64,000 bases of DNA, taken from the NCBI GenBank assembly GCA_951812745.1, contig OX638327.1, forward strand, positions 2,195,501 through 2,259,500. Direction: 5' to 3'. Below are positions 55,901 through 60,571 of the stretch, one piece after another. The translations under genes and the position numbers were made by a program. Under the pieces are notes generated by a model that ran no database searches, was not told where the DNA came from, and worked only from the letters and a program-made list of their open reading frames with translations. Source of the DNA: an uncultured Nitrospirales bacterium (GTDB lineage Bacteria > Nitrospirota > Nitrospiria > Nitrospirales > UBA8639). Position 1 is the stretch's first letter. Every line of letters begins with the position of its first letter.

Positions 55901-57528
55901 CGGCGACGCCCACCGACCCCGCGGCGACGGTGGCGCTGACCCCCGCGGATGCGGACGCGGCGACGGCGGCGCACGACGTGGCCCTGCCCTTCGGCCGCAC
56001 CACGTTGCAGGTGACGGTGACCGGCGTGGACACCCTGACCCGGCAGACCTACACGGTGACGGTGACGCGGCGGGTCGTGTCGGCCCCGGGGCTGACGGCG
56101 TGGCTGGCGCGGTTTGGGCGGACGGTGGCGACACAGGTAACGGACGCGGTGGGCACGCGGTTGCGCGCCGCGCCGGGGCAGGGGTCGCAGGTGACGGTAG
56201 GCGGCTATCGGCTGCCGCTGGGCGAGCGCGGGGCGGGGGCCGCGCCGGGGCCCAGCCGGCGGGGGGCGGACTCGGCCGGCGCAGCCGGCCGGGGCCCGGA
56301 CCCGCGCCAGGTGCAGCCCCGCCAAGTGACGCTCCGCGACCTGTTGGTGGGCAGTACCTTCCAGCTGACCCTCGGGCGCGACGCGGGGGCCTCAACGGGC
56401 CCGCGGGTGACGGCCTGGGGCCGGGTCGGGACCCTGCAGTTTAACGGGCACGCCGACACCCTGGCCGTGGACGGGGACGTGCTGACGGGGACCCTGGGGG
56501 TGGATGGGGCCTGGGATCGGTGGCTGGCTGGGGTCGCGGTGTCGCACAGCCGGGGCGACGGCGCGCTGACCCAGGCCGGGGCCCAGGCCTACGACGGGGC
56601 ACTTGAGCAGACCCTGACGAGTCTCCAGCCTTACCTGCGGTATGCGGTCACCGACCGGCTGATGGTGTGGGGCCTGGTCGGGTACGGCTGGGGCGAGTTG
56701 ACCGTGGCGCCGGCGCCGGGAGTGCGCGCGACCACGGACACGGCGCTGCTGCTGGGGGCGGTGGGGAGCCGGGGAATCCTGCTGGCCGCCCCAGAGCATG
56801 GGGGCTTTGAACTGGCCACGCGGACGGATGTCATGCTCATGCGGATGACGGCGGACGCCGCCGCGGCGGGGCTCCTCCCGGCCGAGGACGCGGCGGTGCA
56901 TCGGCTGCGGCTGGTCCTGGAAGGCTCGCGGGCCGTGACGTGGGCCGAAGGCCGGACTCTCCGGCCGGCCGCGGAAATCGGGCTGCGGCATGACTGGGGG
57001 GATGCGGAGACGGGCCTGGGGGTGGAGGTCGGCGGTCAGGTGCAGTACGCGGACCCGGGCTACGGGCTGACGGTGGACGCGGGGGCCCGGGTGCTGCTGG
57101 CGCATGCAGCCAGTGCGTATCAAGAATGGGGTGCCTGGGGTACGGTGCGGCTGGCGCCGGGCGGCCAGGGCCTGGCCCTGACGCTCACCCCGGCCTGGGG
57201 GGCGACCACGAGTGGGGTGGAAGGCTTGTGGGCGCGGCCGACCCCGGCGGGCTTGGCCCCGGCGGGCCCCCGGCGAGCCCCCGGCGGGCGGCTGCACGCG
57301 GAGGTCGGCTACGCGTTCGCCCCGGGGAACCTGGGGGTGGTGACCCCCTATGCGGGCACGGTGCTGGCGACGGGTCCGGCTCGGACGTGGCGGCTGGGGA
57401 CCCGCTGGCAGGTGGGCGGGCGCCGGCTTTCCGGGCTGCACGTCATCCTGGAAGGCCAGCGCCAGAACGCCGCCGGGCCCCAGCCGGTTAACCAAGGCCT
57501 CCACTGCCAGGTTGCCTGGGGCTTTTGA
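43966..57528 (+). CDS. giant secreted fibronectin-III repeat protein with autotransporter-type barrel
   Basis: A 4520-residue protein. The ATG at 43966 has a GGGAGGG ribosome-binding site; a TTG seven codons earlier is less likely. The signal peptide has a basic N-region, the hydrophobic core VAVAALLAMTALLAVAW and an AAAQ cleavage region near residue 55. I count 36 fibronectin-III-like repeats of about 95-100 residues (about 57-3690), each with LTATAG...V-LAW, GGSPLTGHEYRQ, SYTVTGLSNGTSYTFQVRA and an alanine-proline linker. A SwmB-like region (about 3690-3940), a cadherin-like beta-sandwich (about 3942-4040), a Gly/Pro/Arg linker and a barrel of about 400 residues ending in phenylalanine follow. 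I see only one cysteine, near the end. The layout suggests a type V-like surface adhesin anchored by its own barrel. Composition is far more GC-rich than neighbours. Confidence 0.9.
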   Translation: MDVRRVPGMWAPVVKRVPFRRWPAQPGQGGEGRVAVAALLAMTALLAVAWPAAAQMAPAAPTLTAAAGNTQVMLAWTQGEDGGSPLTGHEYRQSTDNGDRWTIWSAIPLSAVNQTNATSYTVTGLSNGTSYTFQVRAGNAEGDGAESNQVTATPATTPAAPTALTATAGHTQVMLAWTQGDDGGSPITGHEYRQGGTGATWTAIPNSAAEGANGASYTVTGLSNGTSYTFQVRAGNVEGDGAESNQVTATPAATAPAAPTEVTATPGNAEVTLKWISDDDGGSSITGHEYIQVASEGGVGDWTAIPNSAAGGANATSYTVTGLSNGKTYAFSVRAGNAVGTSAQSSPPATATPAATAPAAPTALTATAGHAQVMLAWTHGDDGGSPLTGHEYRQAASGEEFSDWTAIPNSAATGANATSYTVTGLSNGVEYMFAVRARNAVGESAASPAASATPAATVPAAPTALTATAGHAQVMLAWTHGEDGGSPLTGHEYRQSTDDGDRWTTWNEIPLSAVNQANATSYTVTGLSNGTSYTFQVRAGNAEGDGAASPAASATPAITAPAAPTALTATAGHAQVRLAWTHGEDGGSPITGHEYRQITDNGGTGATWTAIPNSAAEGANGTSYTVTGLSNGVEYTFAVRALNAVGESAASPAASATPAITAPAAPTALTATAGHAQVRLAWPHGEDGGSPLTGHEYRQSTDDGDRWTTWNEIPLSAVNQANATSYTVTGLSNGTSYTFQVRAGNAEGDGAASPAASATPAITAPAAPTALTATAGHAQVMLAWTPGEDGGSPLTGHEYRQSTDDGDTWTTWSAIPLSAVNQANATSYTVTGLSNGTSYTFQVRAGNAVGTSAASPAASATPAITAPAAPTALTAGGRDKEVRLAWTSGGDGGSPLTGHEYRQSTDDGDMWTTWSAIPLSAVNQANGTSYTVTGLSNGTSYTFQVRAGNAVGLGVPSPQASATPAPATVPARPTNLKATAGHTQVTLKWTNGDDGGSAITRHRYWQNSLRLGEPRRWTNIPDSGPDGAHFSSYTVTGLRNGEKYGFRVRALNAVGESPATTRATTTPMTADPPAAPTALTASAGDTRVTLAWTQGDDGGSALTRHEYRQSTDTGTMWADWTAIPNSAGNEAHATSYTVSGLTNGTSYTFQVRAVNAVGPGGPSGNADATPATSPPPPTLTATAGDTQVWLTWTSRGDGGRPLTGYEYRQQAGSEVFGAWAPIPASAPTGAHFTSYTVTGLTNGTTYTFQVRAGNAVGDGAAASPASATPMLTATVPPAPPTLTATAGNAQVWLTWASGGDGGRPLTGHEYRVSTVAGTWAAWTPIPASGAAGAHRTSYTVTRLTNGTTYTFQVRAGNAVGPGAASPAARATPVTVPAVPRSLTASAGDTEVTLKWIQGDDGGRPLTGYEYRQQAGSGAVSMWTAIPASAPAGQNGTGYTVTGLTNGTRYTFHVRAVSAEGRSPASPPASATPATVPAAPTTLTATAGNTRVTLAWTNGGDGGRPLTGHQYRESIDRGLWGAWTAIPLSAADEVHATRYTVTGLTNGTGYLFEVRAVNAVGPGASSDETGARPTPTVTIPRGPPNLTATTGNAQVTLAWTRVDDGGSPLTRHEYQQSTDGGSMWTEWSAIPLSAAGEAHTTSYTVTGLSNGTTYGFVVRAVNAVGESTVSNRATATPTTARAPLAPPALTATAGDTRVTLAWTQGDDGGSPITGHEYRQQAGSGAFGAWTAIPDSAATGAHGASYTVSGLTNGIRYSFYVRAVNIVGPGGPSAGTRATPVAVPPPPSLTATAGNTQVWLAWTSRGDGGSPLTGHEYRQQAGSGVFDAWLPIPDSAPQGAHVGSYIVTGLTNGTSYTFQVRAGNAEGDGAASSPARATPTVATTVPAAPPSLTATPGNAQVWLTWTRGSDGGSPLTGHQYRQRTDSGSMWTEWTAIPDSAPAGAHGKSYTVTGLTNGTSSTFEVRAGNAEGDGAASPAASATPETVPAAPPSLTATPGNAQVRLAWTRGDDGGSPLTGHQYRQRTDSGSTWTQWSAIPDSAPAGAHGASYTVTGLSNGTTYTFEVRARNTAGASLASPAASATPRTVPAAPTSLTATPGNAQVTLAWSSGGDGGSPLTGHQYRQRTDNGDTWTEWTAIPDSAPAGTHVARYTVTRLTNGTTYTFEVRAGNTVGEGPASNAASATLGTVPSAPRDLTATPGNAQVTLAWTRGDDGGSPLTGHEYRQAAGGVVVRNWTAIPDSAPAGAHGASYTVTGLSNGTTYSFYVRAVNTAGAGPASNAVRGTPGAPEAPKTLTAAASSAQVTLTWSRGGDGGSPLIRHEYRQSTDDGSMWGGWTRIPDSAADGAHVTSYTVTRLTNGTPYTFEVRAVNAVGASAVSNAVPATPAAPPAAPTTLTATPGDARVTLAWTRGGDGGSPLTGHEYRQSSGGVVVKDWTPIPDSAPGGAHVTSYTVTRLTNGTTYTFEVRAGNAVGDGAASNAASATPGAPAAPRDLTAAPGDAQVRLAWARSDPGSRPLTGHEYRQSTDDGGTWADWTPIPNSAQSEPNAGSYTVTRLTNGTTYTFEVRAGNAVGRSAISNTASATPGAPGAPPTLTATPADAQVTLAWSRGDPGSRPLTRHEYRQSLDDGGTWADDWTAIPDSAPGGAHYRRYTVTGLSNGTTYTFEVRAVNGVGLGAASNAASATPGAPAAPRDLTAAPGDARVTLAWSRGDGGSPLTGHEYRQSSRGVVVKNWTAIPDSAMAGAHGASYTVTGLSNGTTYWFAVRAVNAVGASAVSNAVPATPAAPPAAPTTLTATPGDARVTLAWTRGGDGGSPLTGHEYRQSSGGVVVKDWTPIPDSAPGGAHVTSYTVTRLTNGTTYTFEVRAGNAVGDGAASNAASATPGAPAAPRDLTAAPGDAQVRLAWARSDPGSRPLTGHEYRQSTDDGGTWADWTPIPNSAQSEPNAGSYTVTRLTNGTTYTFEVRAGNTVGEGPASNTASATPGAPGAPQALGTRAGDTEVRLAWRSGGSGQSPIVEYEYRQQVGSGAGGDWTAIPDSAPGGTHFMSYTVTGLSNGTTYEFEVRAVNGEGAGAASASVSATPATVPFAPRNLTATSGNTQVTLAWSHGGDGGRPLTGHQYRQSTDAGGTWTAWTPIPESAQAMSYTVTGLTNGTTYEFEVRAVNAVGASAASASVSATPATVPSAPRNLTATSGNTQVTLAWDSGGDGGRPLIRHQYRQSADAGRTWGAWTPIPSSTPRGVNFTSYTVRGLTNGTEYLFQVRAVNELGVGAGSASARATPRPVTVPPSPMNLTAESDDAQVRLAWDSGGDGGRPLTEHQYRQQAGSGAFSDWTRIPDSQANGPHAMSYTVTGLTNGTEYLFQVRAVNELGVGAGSASARATPRPVTVPPPPTNLRAESDDAQVRLAWHRGGDGGRPLTEHQYRQSLDDGGTWGAWTRIPASAPGEEHVTRYTVTGLTNGTEYLFQVRAVNELGAGSASASARATPVAPTPPAAPTLTATPGNAQVRLAWRRGGDGGRPLTEHQYRQSADDGGTWAAWTRIPASAPGEAHVTRYTVTGLTNDTEYLFQVRAVNELGAGSASASARATPQLVTVPPPPTNLTAEADDAQVRLTWTRGGDGGRPLTEHQYRQSADDGGTWAAWTPIPASASGEAYVTRYTVRGLTNGTTYTFEVRAVNELGVGAVSNTAQARPTGEPTIVALALTSDPDAADGSPDDDTYIRGATVEVTVTFSEAVTVQGTPQLTLDLGGTRAPAAYVRGTGTPHVVFAYTIKAGDVDSDGLAIPANALTRPTGATLQNLAGTRDARVSHPAVPAQAGHRVDGVPPTLAAAELDLTQTPPVLVLTFSKPLALYAVPVPEDFTIAVERPGDYTVTDVALDGATVTLTLTRAGAENTRATGTLTLARAVAGNTRGTVTYTPGRAPLQDVPGNAVAAFQGEYLTVLVDATLSELTLPGVPLTPAFAPDRLSYTATVASHVADLTLTATPTDPAATVALTPADADAATAAHDVALPFGRTTLQVTVTGVDTLTRQTYTVTVTRRVVSAPGLTAWLARFGRTVATQVTDAVGTRLRAAPGQGSQVTVGGYRLPLGERGAGAAPGPSRRGADSAGAAGRGPDPRQVQPRQVTLRDLLVGSTFQLTLGRDAGASTGPRVTAWGRVGTLQFNGHADTLAVDGDVLTGTLGVDGAWDRWLAGVAVSHSRGDGALTQAGAQAYDGALEQTLTSLQPYLRYAVTDRLMVWGLVGYGWGELTVAPAPGVRATTDTALLLGAVGSRGILLAAPEHGGFELATRTDVMLMRMTADAAAAGLLPAEDAAVHRLRLVLEGSRAVTWAEGRTLRPAAEIGLRHDWGDAETGLGVEVGGQVQYADPGYGLTVDAGARVLLAHAASAYQEWGAWGTVRLAPGGQGLALTLTPAWGATTSGVEGLWARPTPAGLAPAGPRRAPGGRLHAEVGYAFAPGNLGVVTPYAGTVLATGPARTWRLGTRWQVGGRRLSGLHVILEGQRQNAAGPQPVNQGLHCQVAWGF
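51058..51669 (+). repeat. 612-bp exact internal duplication, copy 1
   Basis: This segment of the giant gene is, on line-by-line comparison, identical to 52255-52866. The offset is 1197 bp, equal to four repeat units, and covers repeats 24 and 25 together with part of a linker. It marks a recent duplication or gene conversion within the array. Confidence 0.85.
52255..52866 (+). repeat. 612-bp exact internal duplication, copy 2
   Basis: Second copy of the duplicated segment, covering repeats 28 and 29. The sequences diverge at once outside both ends (for example GCCGTGGGCAGG versus ACGGTGGGCGAG after the shared GGGGAAC). The other repeats in the array are clearly less alike, so this pair is young. 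Confidence 0.85.
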
Positions 57529-57876
57529 CCCCGGCCCGCTTCCCCGCCCTCTCCCTGTGCCCCCGGCAAAGCGATTCGCTTTGGCGCCTTCTTCGGCTAG
57601 TCAGACCAATTCTGGCACGGCATCTAACAGGCCGCGACTCTGGGATAGCCAGCATGTAGGCTGCATCGGCCTGTCTCGGTCCATAACTCGGAATCACGCC
57701 GCGGCCATGAAACTTCTCCATATGTAACGACTTGTCTTTTCCCCTTCCCCGCCCGTAGATTGGATTTTCGATTCTTCATTTCCTCTCCCTGCCGGAGAAC
57801 TTTCTTTTCCATTTATAGCGGCAACATCTTATTCTGCTTGCAGGAAAGCGCCATGAGATGGCGCGGCTACAAAAGA
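57529..57876. other. region after the giant gene with a hairpin and a dispersed palindrome
   Basis: No gene is seen. It contains the hairpin at 57567-57583 and a GCGCCAT-gag-ATGGCGC palindrome at 57849-57865 that resembles the element near 26313. Base composition drops sharply from the very GC-rich gene to ordinary or AT-rich sequence. Confidence 0.5.
57567..57583 (+). terminator. possible terminator hairpin of the giant gene
   Basis: A perfect CAAAGCG / CGCTTTG stem with a three-base loop, 39 bases after the stop codon, extended by flanking GG/GC pairs. It is followed by CGCCTTCTTCGG, with only a weak T content, so an intrinsic terminator is possible but not certain. Confidence 0.4.
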
Positions 57877-57978
57877 CAAAAATCCTGGATTCTCGATTAA
57901 AGATGTCGAGGACAAGCGTCGGGGATTGTAAATGTTCAGTCATTCGTTGACAGCATGAGGATCTGCCCACAAGAAAGG
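57877..57978. repeat. direct repeat copy B (transposon-end-like), downstream of the giant gene
   Basis: Related to 43281-43391 in the same orientation: AATCCTGGAT-tctcgatta, GTCGAGGACAAGCGTCGGGG, ATTGTAAATGTTCAGTCATT, CGTTGACAGCATGAGG and a CACAAGAAAGG end. Its right part also serves as the left end of the MITE-like element that follows. Confidence 0.65.
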
Positions 57979-58180
57979 AGGGCGGACCCGCAGGTCCGCC
58001 CCTACTGAACCCCCCTGGCCCCCCTTATCAGGGGGGAGAGGCTTGCTGCTGGCTCTCTGCTCCGGGGAGAGCGGGTCTGCCGTCCCCCTGAGAAGGGGGA
58101 TTGAGGGGGTTGTCTGACAAAGCCGGGGCACGGGGGCACAACAGGAAGCGGGAAAATTGTCAACGAATGACTGAACACAT
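57929..58180. mobile_element. MITE-like element with terminal inverted repeats
   Basis: About 250 bp bounded by ATGTTCAGTCATTCGTTGAC (57932 on) and its reverse complement GTCAACGAATGACTGAACA (about 58159-58178). The inside has no ORF but several palindromes, including GGCGGACC / GGTCCGCC near 57981-58001, CCCCCTTAT-cAGGGGGG near 58020-58036 and CCCCCT / AGGGGG near 58084-58098. The ends match those of the neighbouring decayed IS, so the element may have been moved by that transposase. Confidence 0.6.
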
Positions 58181-58274
58181 ACAGGGATGACAGAACAAGA
58201 CAACAGACAAGGAGAAAGACACTGGATTCCCGATCAGAGCCTGTCCTTGACTCGATCGAGGATCAGGGATTGTA

Positions 58275-58909
58275 AATGTTCAGGAATTCGTTGACAGAAT
58301 AAAGGGTGACTCACCCTATCACCCGGAGGCGAATCAATGCGACACAATACCCAGGACAAAACTCTGTATCGCAATTATGTCCGCAAGTGGAAATTCCTGA
58401 TCCAGGAGTGCGAGTTGGTCAAACAGAAACGCCACCTCACGTTCCGCTTTGCGGCCGATTTCTACCGATTTCACTAGACCCACCGGCAGACCTTCTTGAA
58501 GTCTTATCACCGGTTCCGCCAGCGTGGCTCTGACCAGGCCTTGGTCCTTCAGAAGCGTGGCCTAAAGTGGAAAAGCCGCACAACTACGAATGAAAATGAC
58601 AATGGGTCGGAGTTCGCGGCCCCGACCCAGCCCGCCACGCACCCATTTGAACGCATACGGCTGGAGTTGGGGATCAAACATCGGTATATCCAGCCGTATC
58701 GGCCGCAGACCAACGGGCAAGGTGGAACGGTTCTGGCGAACCTTAAACGAGGACTTGATCGACGGCACCACGTTTGCCTCCCCGGCAGAATTTCAGGACG
58801 AATTGGAGCAATATTTACTTTACTCCAATGAGGTGAGCCTGCATCAGGCATTGCAGGAGCACCCCCTCTCAAACACGTGAATGAATCTTGTCAACGAATA
58901 ACTGATCAT
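58275..58909 (+). mobile_element. decayed IS481-like insertion sequence
   Basis: About 635 bp between a left end ATGTTCAGGAATTCGTTGAC and a right end reading TTGTCAACGAATAACTGATC, imperfect inverted repeats. It encloses a broken transposase. The element is shorter than a complete IS481-type element (usually near 1 kb), consistent with an internal deletion. Confidence 0.65.
58337..58880 (+). pseudogene. broken IS481/IS3-like DDE transposase
   Basis: Begins with ATG after a CGGAGG ribosome-binding site and reads MRHNTQDKTLYRNYVRKWKF, with a helix-turn-helix-type region that is cut by an in-frame TAG near 58477 (after FAADFYRFH). It resumes as THRQTFLKSYHRF; then after KRGLKWKSR it jumps to NDNGSEF of the catalytic core, so the first catalytic aspartate region is deleted. 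A frameshift near 58720 moves NGQG to GKVERFWRTLNEDLIDG, which runs to the stop at 58880. It cannot make an active enzyme. Confidence 0.8.
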
Positions 58910-58912
58910 TGA

Positions 58913-60256
58913 CTAGGCTTCTCTGCCCTGAAGATAGGTTTGGCCCTTGTAGCGTTTGGCCACCGCGATAAAGAGAATCGACACGCCAAGCATGACCGCC
59001 GTGAAAAACCAATAATAATCCGGACCTTCAAGCCACACGCTGCCGTCGTCGTTCTGAATGAAATAATTCACCAACGAGGTAAACGCGTTCCCCAGGGACA
59101 CCGATAGGAGAAAAAGCGCCATGACGAACGATTTCAACGCCCTGGGCGCCTGGGTATAAGAAAATTCCAGACACGTGATCGAGACCATGACCTCCGCCGC
59201 GGTGATCACCACGAACGCCACGATCTGCCAGACGATATTCGGCCGCAGTCCCGAGACAATCTGCATCTCGATTACCGCGGAAATCACGAAGGCGACGACC
59301 GTCACAAAAAAGCCGATGCTGATCTTCCGCAGGGGCGTCAGGAGAAACACTTTGTCGACGGCGGGATAGACGCCATAGGCAAACACGGGGATGAGGAGCA
59401 TGATCAAGAACGGATTGACGAACTGAATTTGCGAAGGTAGCCATTCCACCCCCATCCAGTACAAATCCATATTTTTCGCCTGGAGGACCCAAGCCGACCC
59501 GGTTTGGTCGTAGAGCGCCCAAAACACGGCCACGAACAGATAAATCGGCGTGAGCCGCCACATGGCCAGCAGGCTGTCGCGCGCCAGCAATTCCTGAAGA
59601 AACGTTTTCCCCTTGGCGGGGATATGCACGTATTCCCGCCGTCCCAACCAGAACACCCATGTCGCCAGCAACATCAACAGTCCTGGCACGCCGAAGGCCA
59701 GATGGGGGCCGATATGGTTGAGCAGCCACGGGGTCAGAAGCGTGGACAGCCCCGCGCCGAAATTGATCGCGAAATAAAACCAGTAAAAGGCTTTGCTGAG
59801 CAGATGACTGTTGGTCGAGCTGAACTGGTCCCCGAGGTTGGCGGAGACACAGGGTTTGATTCCTCCGGACCCCACGGCGATCAGCGTGAGCCCCACGGCC
59901 AATCCGACCCTGGTCTGATCCAGCGCGAGGGCCAAATGCCCCAGGCAATACACGAGCGACAACGACATGATCGTGCGGTACTTCCCGAACCAAATGTCCG
60001 CCACCAGGGCCCCGATGACCGGGAAAAAATAGACCGCGGACGTAAAAAGATGATAATAGGAGCGCGCTTCGGGTTCACTCATGACGTCCAGGGCGCCGTC
60101 CGCGTTCATGAGGTATTGGGTCATAAAAATGACCAGGATCGTTCGCATGCCGTAGAAACTGAATCGCTCGGCGGCTTCGTTCACGATCAGAAACGGTATG
60201 CAGGCCGGCATACGATGCGAACGTTCGGGCTCGGTACGGTAGGGGCTGTTGCTCAC
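58913..60256 (-). CDS. POT family proton-dependent oligopeptide transporter
   Basis: A 447-residue inner-membrane protein of the major facilitator superfamily. The proton-coupling motif NEAAERFSFYGMRTILVIF (ExxERFxYYG type) is at residues 27-45, followed by IGALVADIWFGKYRTIMSLS, GSGGIKPCVSANLGDQF and FYWFYFAINFGAGLSTLL. About 12 helices are predicted. It imports di- and tripeptides or related small molecules with protons. The GTG start at 60256, with GAGG before it, gives a normal N-terminus; the frame is open to 60412 but the extra part is not family-like. It stands next to the IS remnant, whose right end lies four bases from its stop. Confidence 0.9.
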   Translation of the reverse strand: MSNSPYRTEPERSHRMPACIPFLIVNEAAERFSFYGMRTILVIFMTQYLMNADGALDVMSEPEARSYYHLFTSAVYFFPVIGALVADIWFGKYRTIMSLSLVYCLGHLALALDQTRVGLAVGLTLIAVGSGGIKPCVSANLGDQFSSTNSHLLSKAFYWFYFAINFGAGLSTLLTPWLLNHIGPHLAFGVPGLLMLLATWVFWLGRREYVHIPAKGKTFLQELLARDSLLAMWRLTPIYLFVAVFWALYDQTGSAWVLQAKNMDLYWMGVEWLPSQIQFVNPFLIMLLIPVFAYGVYPAVDKVFLLTPLRKISIGFFVTVVAFVISAVIEMQIVSGLRPNIVWQIVAFVVITAAEVMVSITCLEFSYTQAPRALKSFVMALFLLSVSLGNAFTSLVNYFIQNDDGSVWLEGPDYYWFFTAVMLGVSILFIAVAKRYKGQTYLQGREA

Positions 60257-60431
60257 GACGAAACCTCGACTGCCACGCGGTTCACGATTGTCTCCATGCA
60301 GATTGTATTTCCGATGGGAAAGGATGGTACTGTCCCGCAAGAAAACAACGGGTGTATAACACAGATCTGCCGTTGATGAGAAGGAGAGAAACCCGCGGCA
60401 ACATAGAGCCACGCCACGATAGTCGGAGTAG

Positions 60432-60533
60432 GTCGGATTAGCGAAGCGTAATCCGACAGGTTTGTCGCACAGATGCCGGGCGGGGTGCGGGGTTACGCAA
60501 GCATTGTCGGGTTACGCCTGCGGCTAACCCGAC
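60432..60533. repeat. two GTCGGATTA/GTCGGGTTA palindromes upstream of a TonB receptor
   Basis: Inverted repeats GTCGGATTA / TAATCCGAC (60432-60457) and GTCGGGTTA / TAACCCGAC (60506-60533). Similar elements occur at 26118-26143 and 62976-63001. They occupy most of the 315-bp gap between the divergent POT and TonB-receptor genes; no riboswitch was recognised there. Confidence 0.65.
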
Positions 60534-60571
60534 CTACGGGCTGAACCACATCACCATAGCGTTGAGGCCTC

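Noticed and set aside
52936-56325. Minus-strand ORF of 1129 codons
   Set aside because: Shadow of the 3' half of the giant gene; composition is typical of antisense reading of GC-rich repeats.
57961-58180. CRISPR-like array in the palindrome-rich segment
   Set aside because: The repeats are palindromes of different sequence and spacing, without regular direct repeats and spacers.
58913-60412. Longer POT transporter with a start at 60412
   Set aside because: The additional N-terminal part is not family-like; the GTG at 60256 has a ribosome-binding site and fits the expected length.
60413-60571. Possible cobalamin riboswitch before the BtuB-like receptor
   Set aside because: The region is taken up by REP-like palindromes and I found no B12-box-like sequence.
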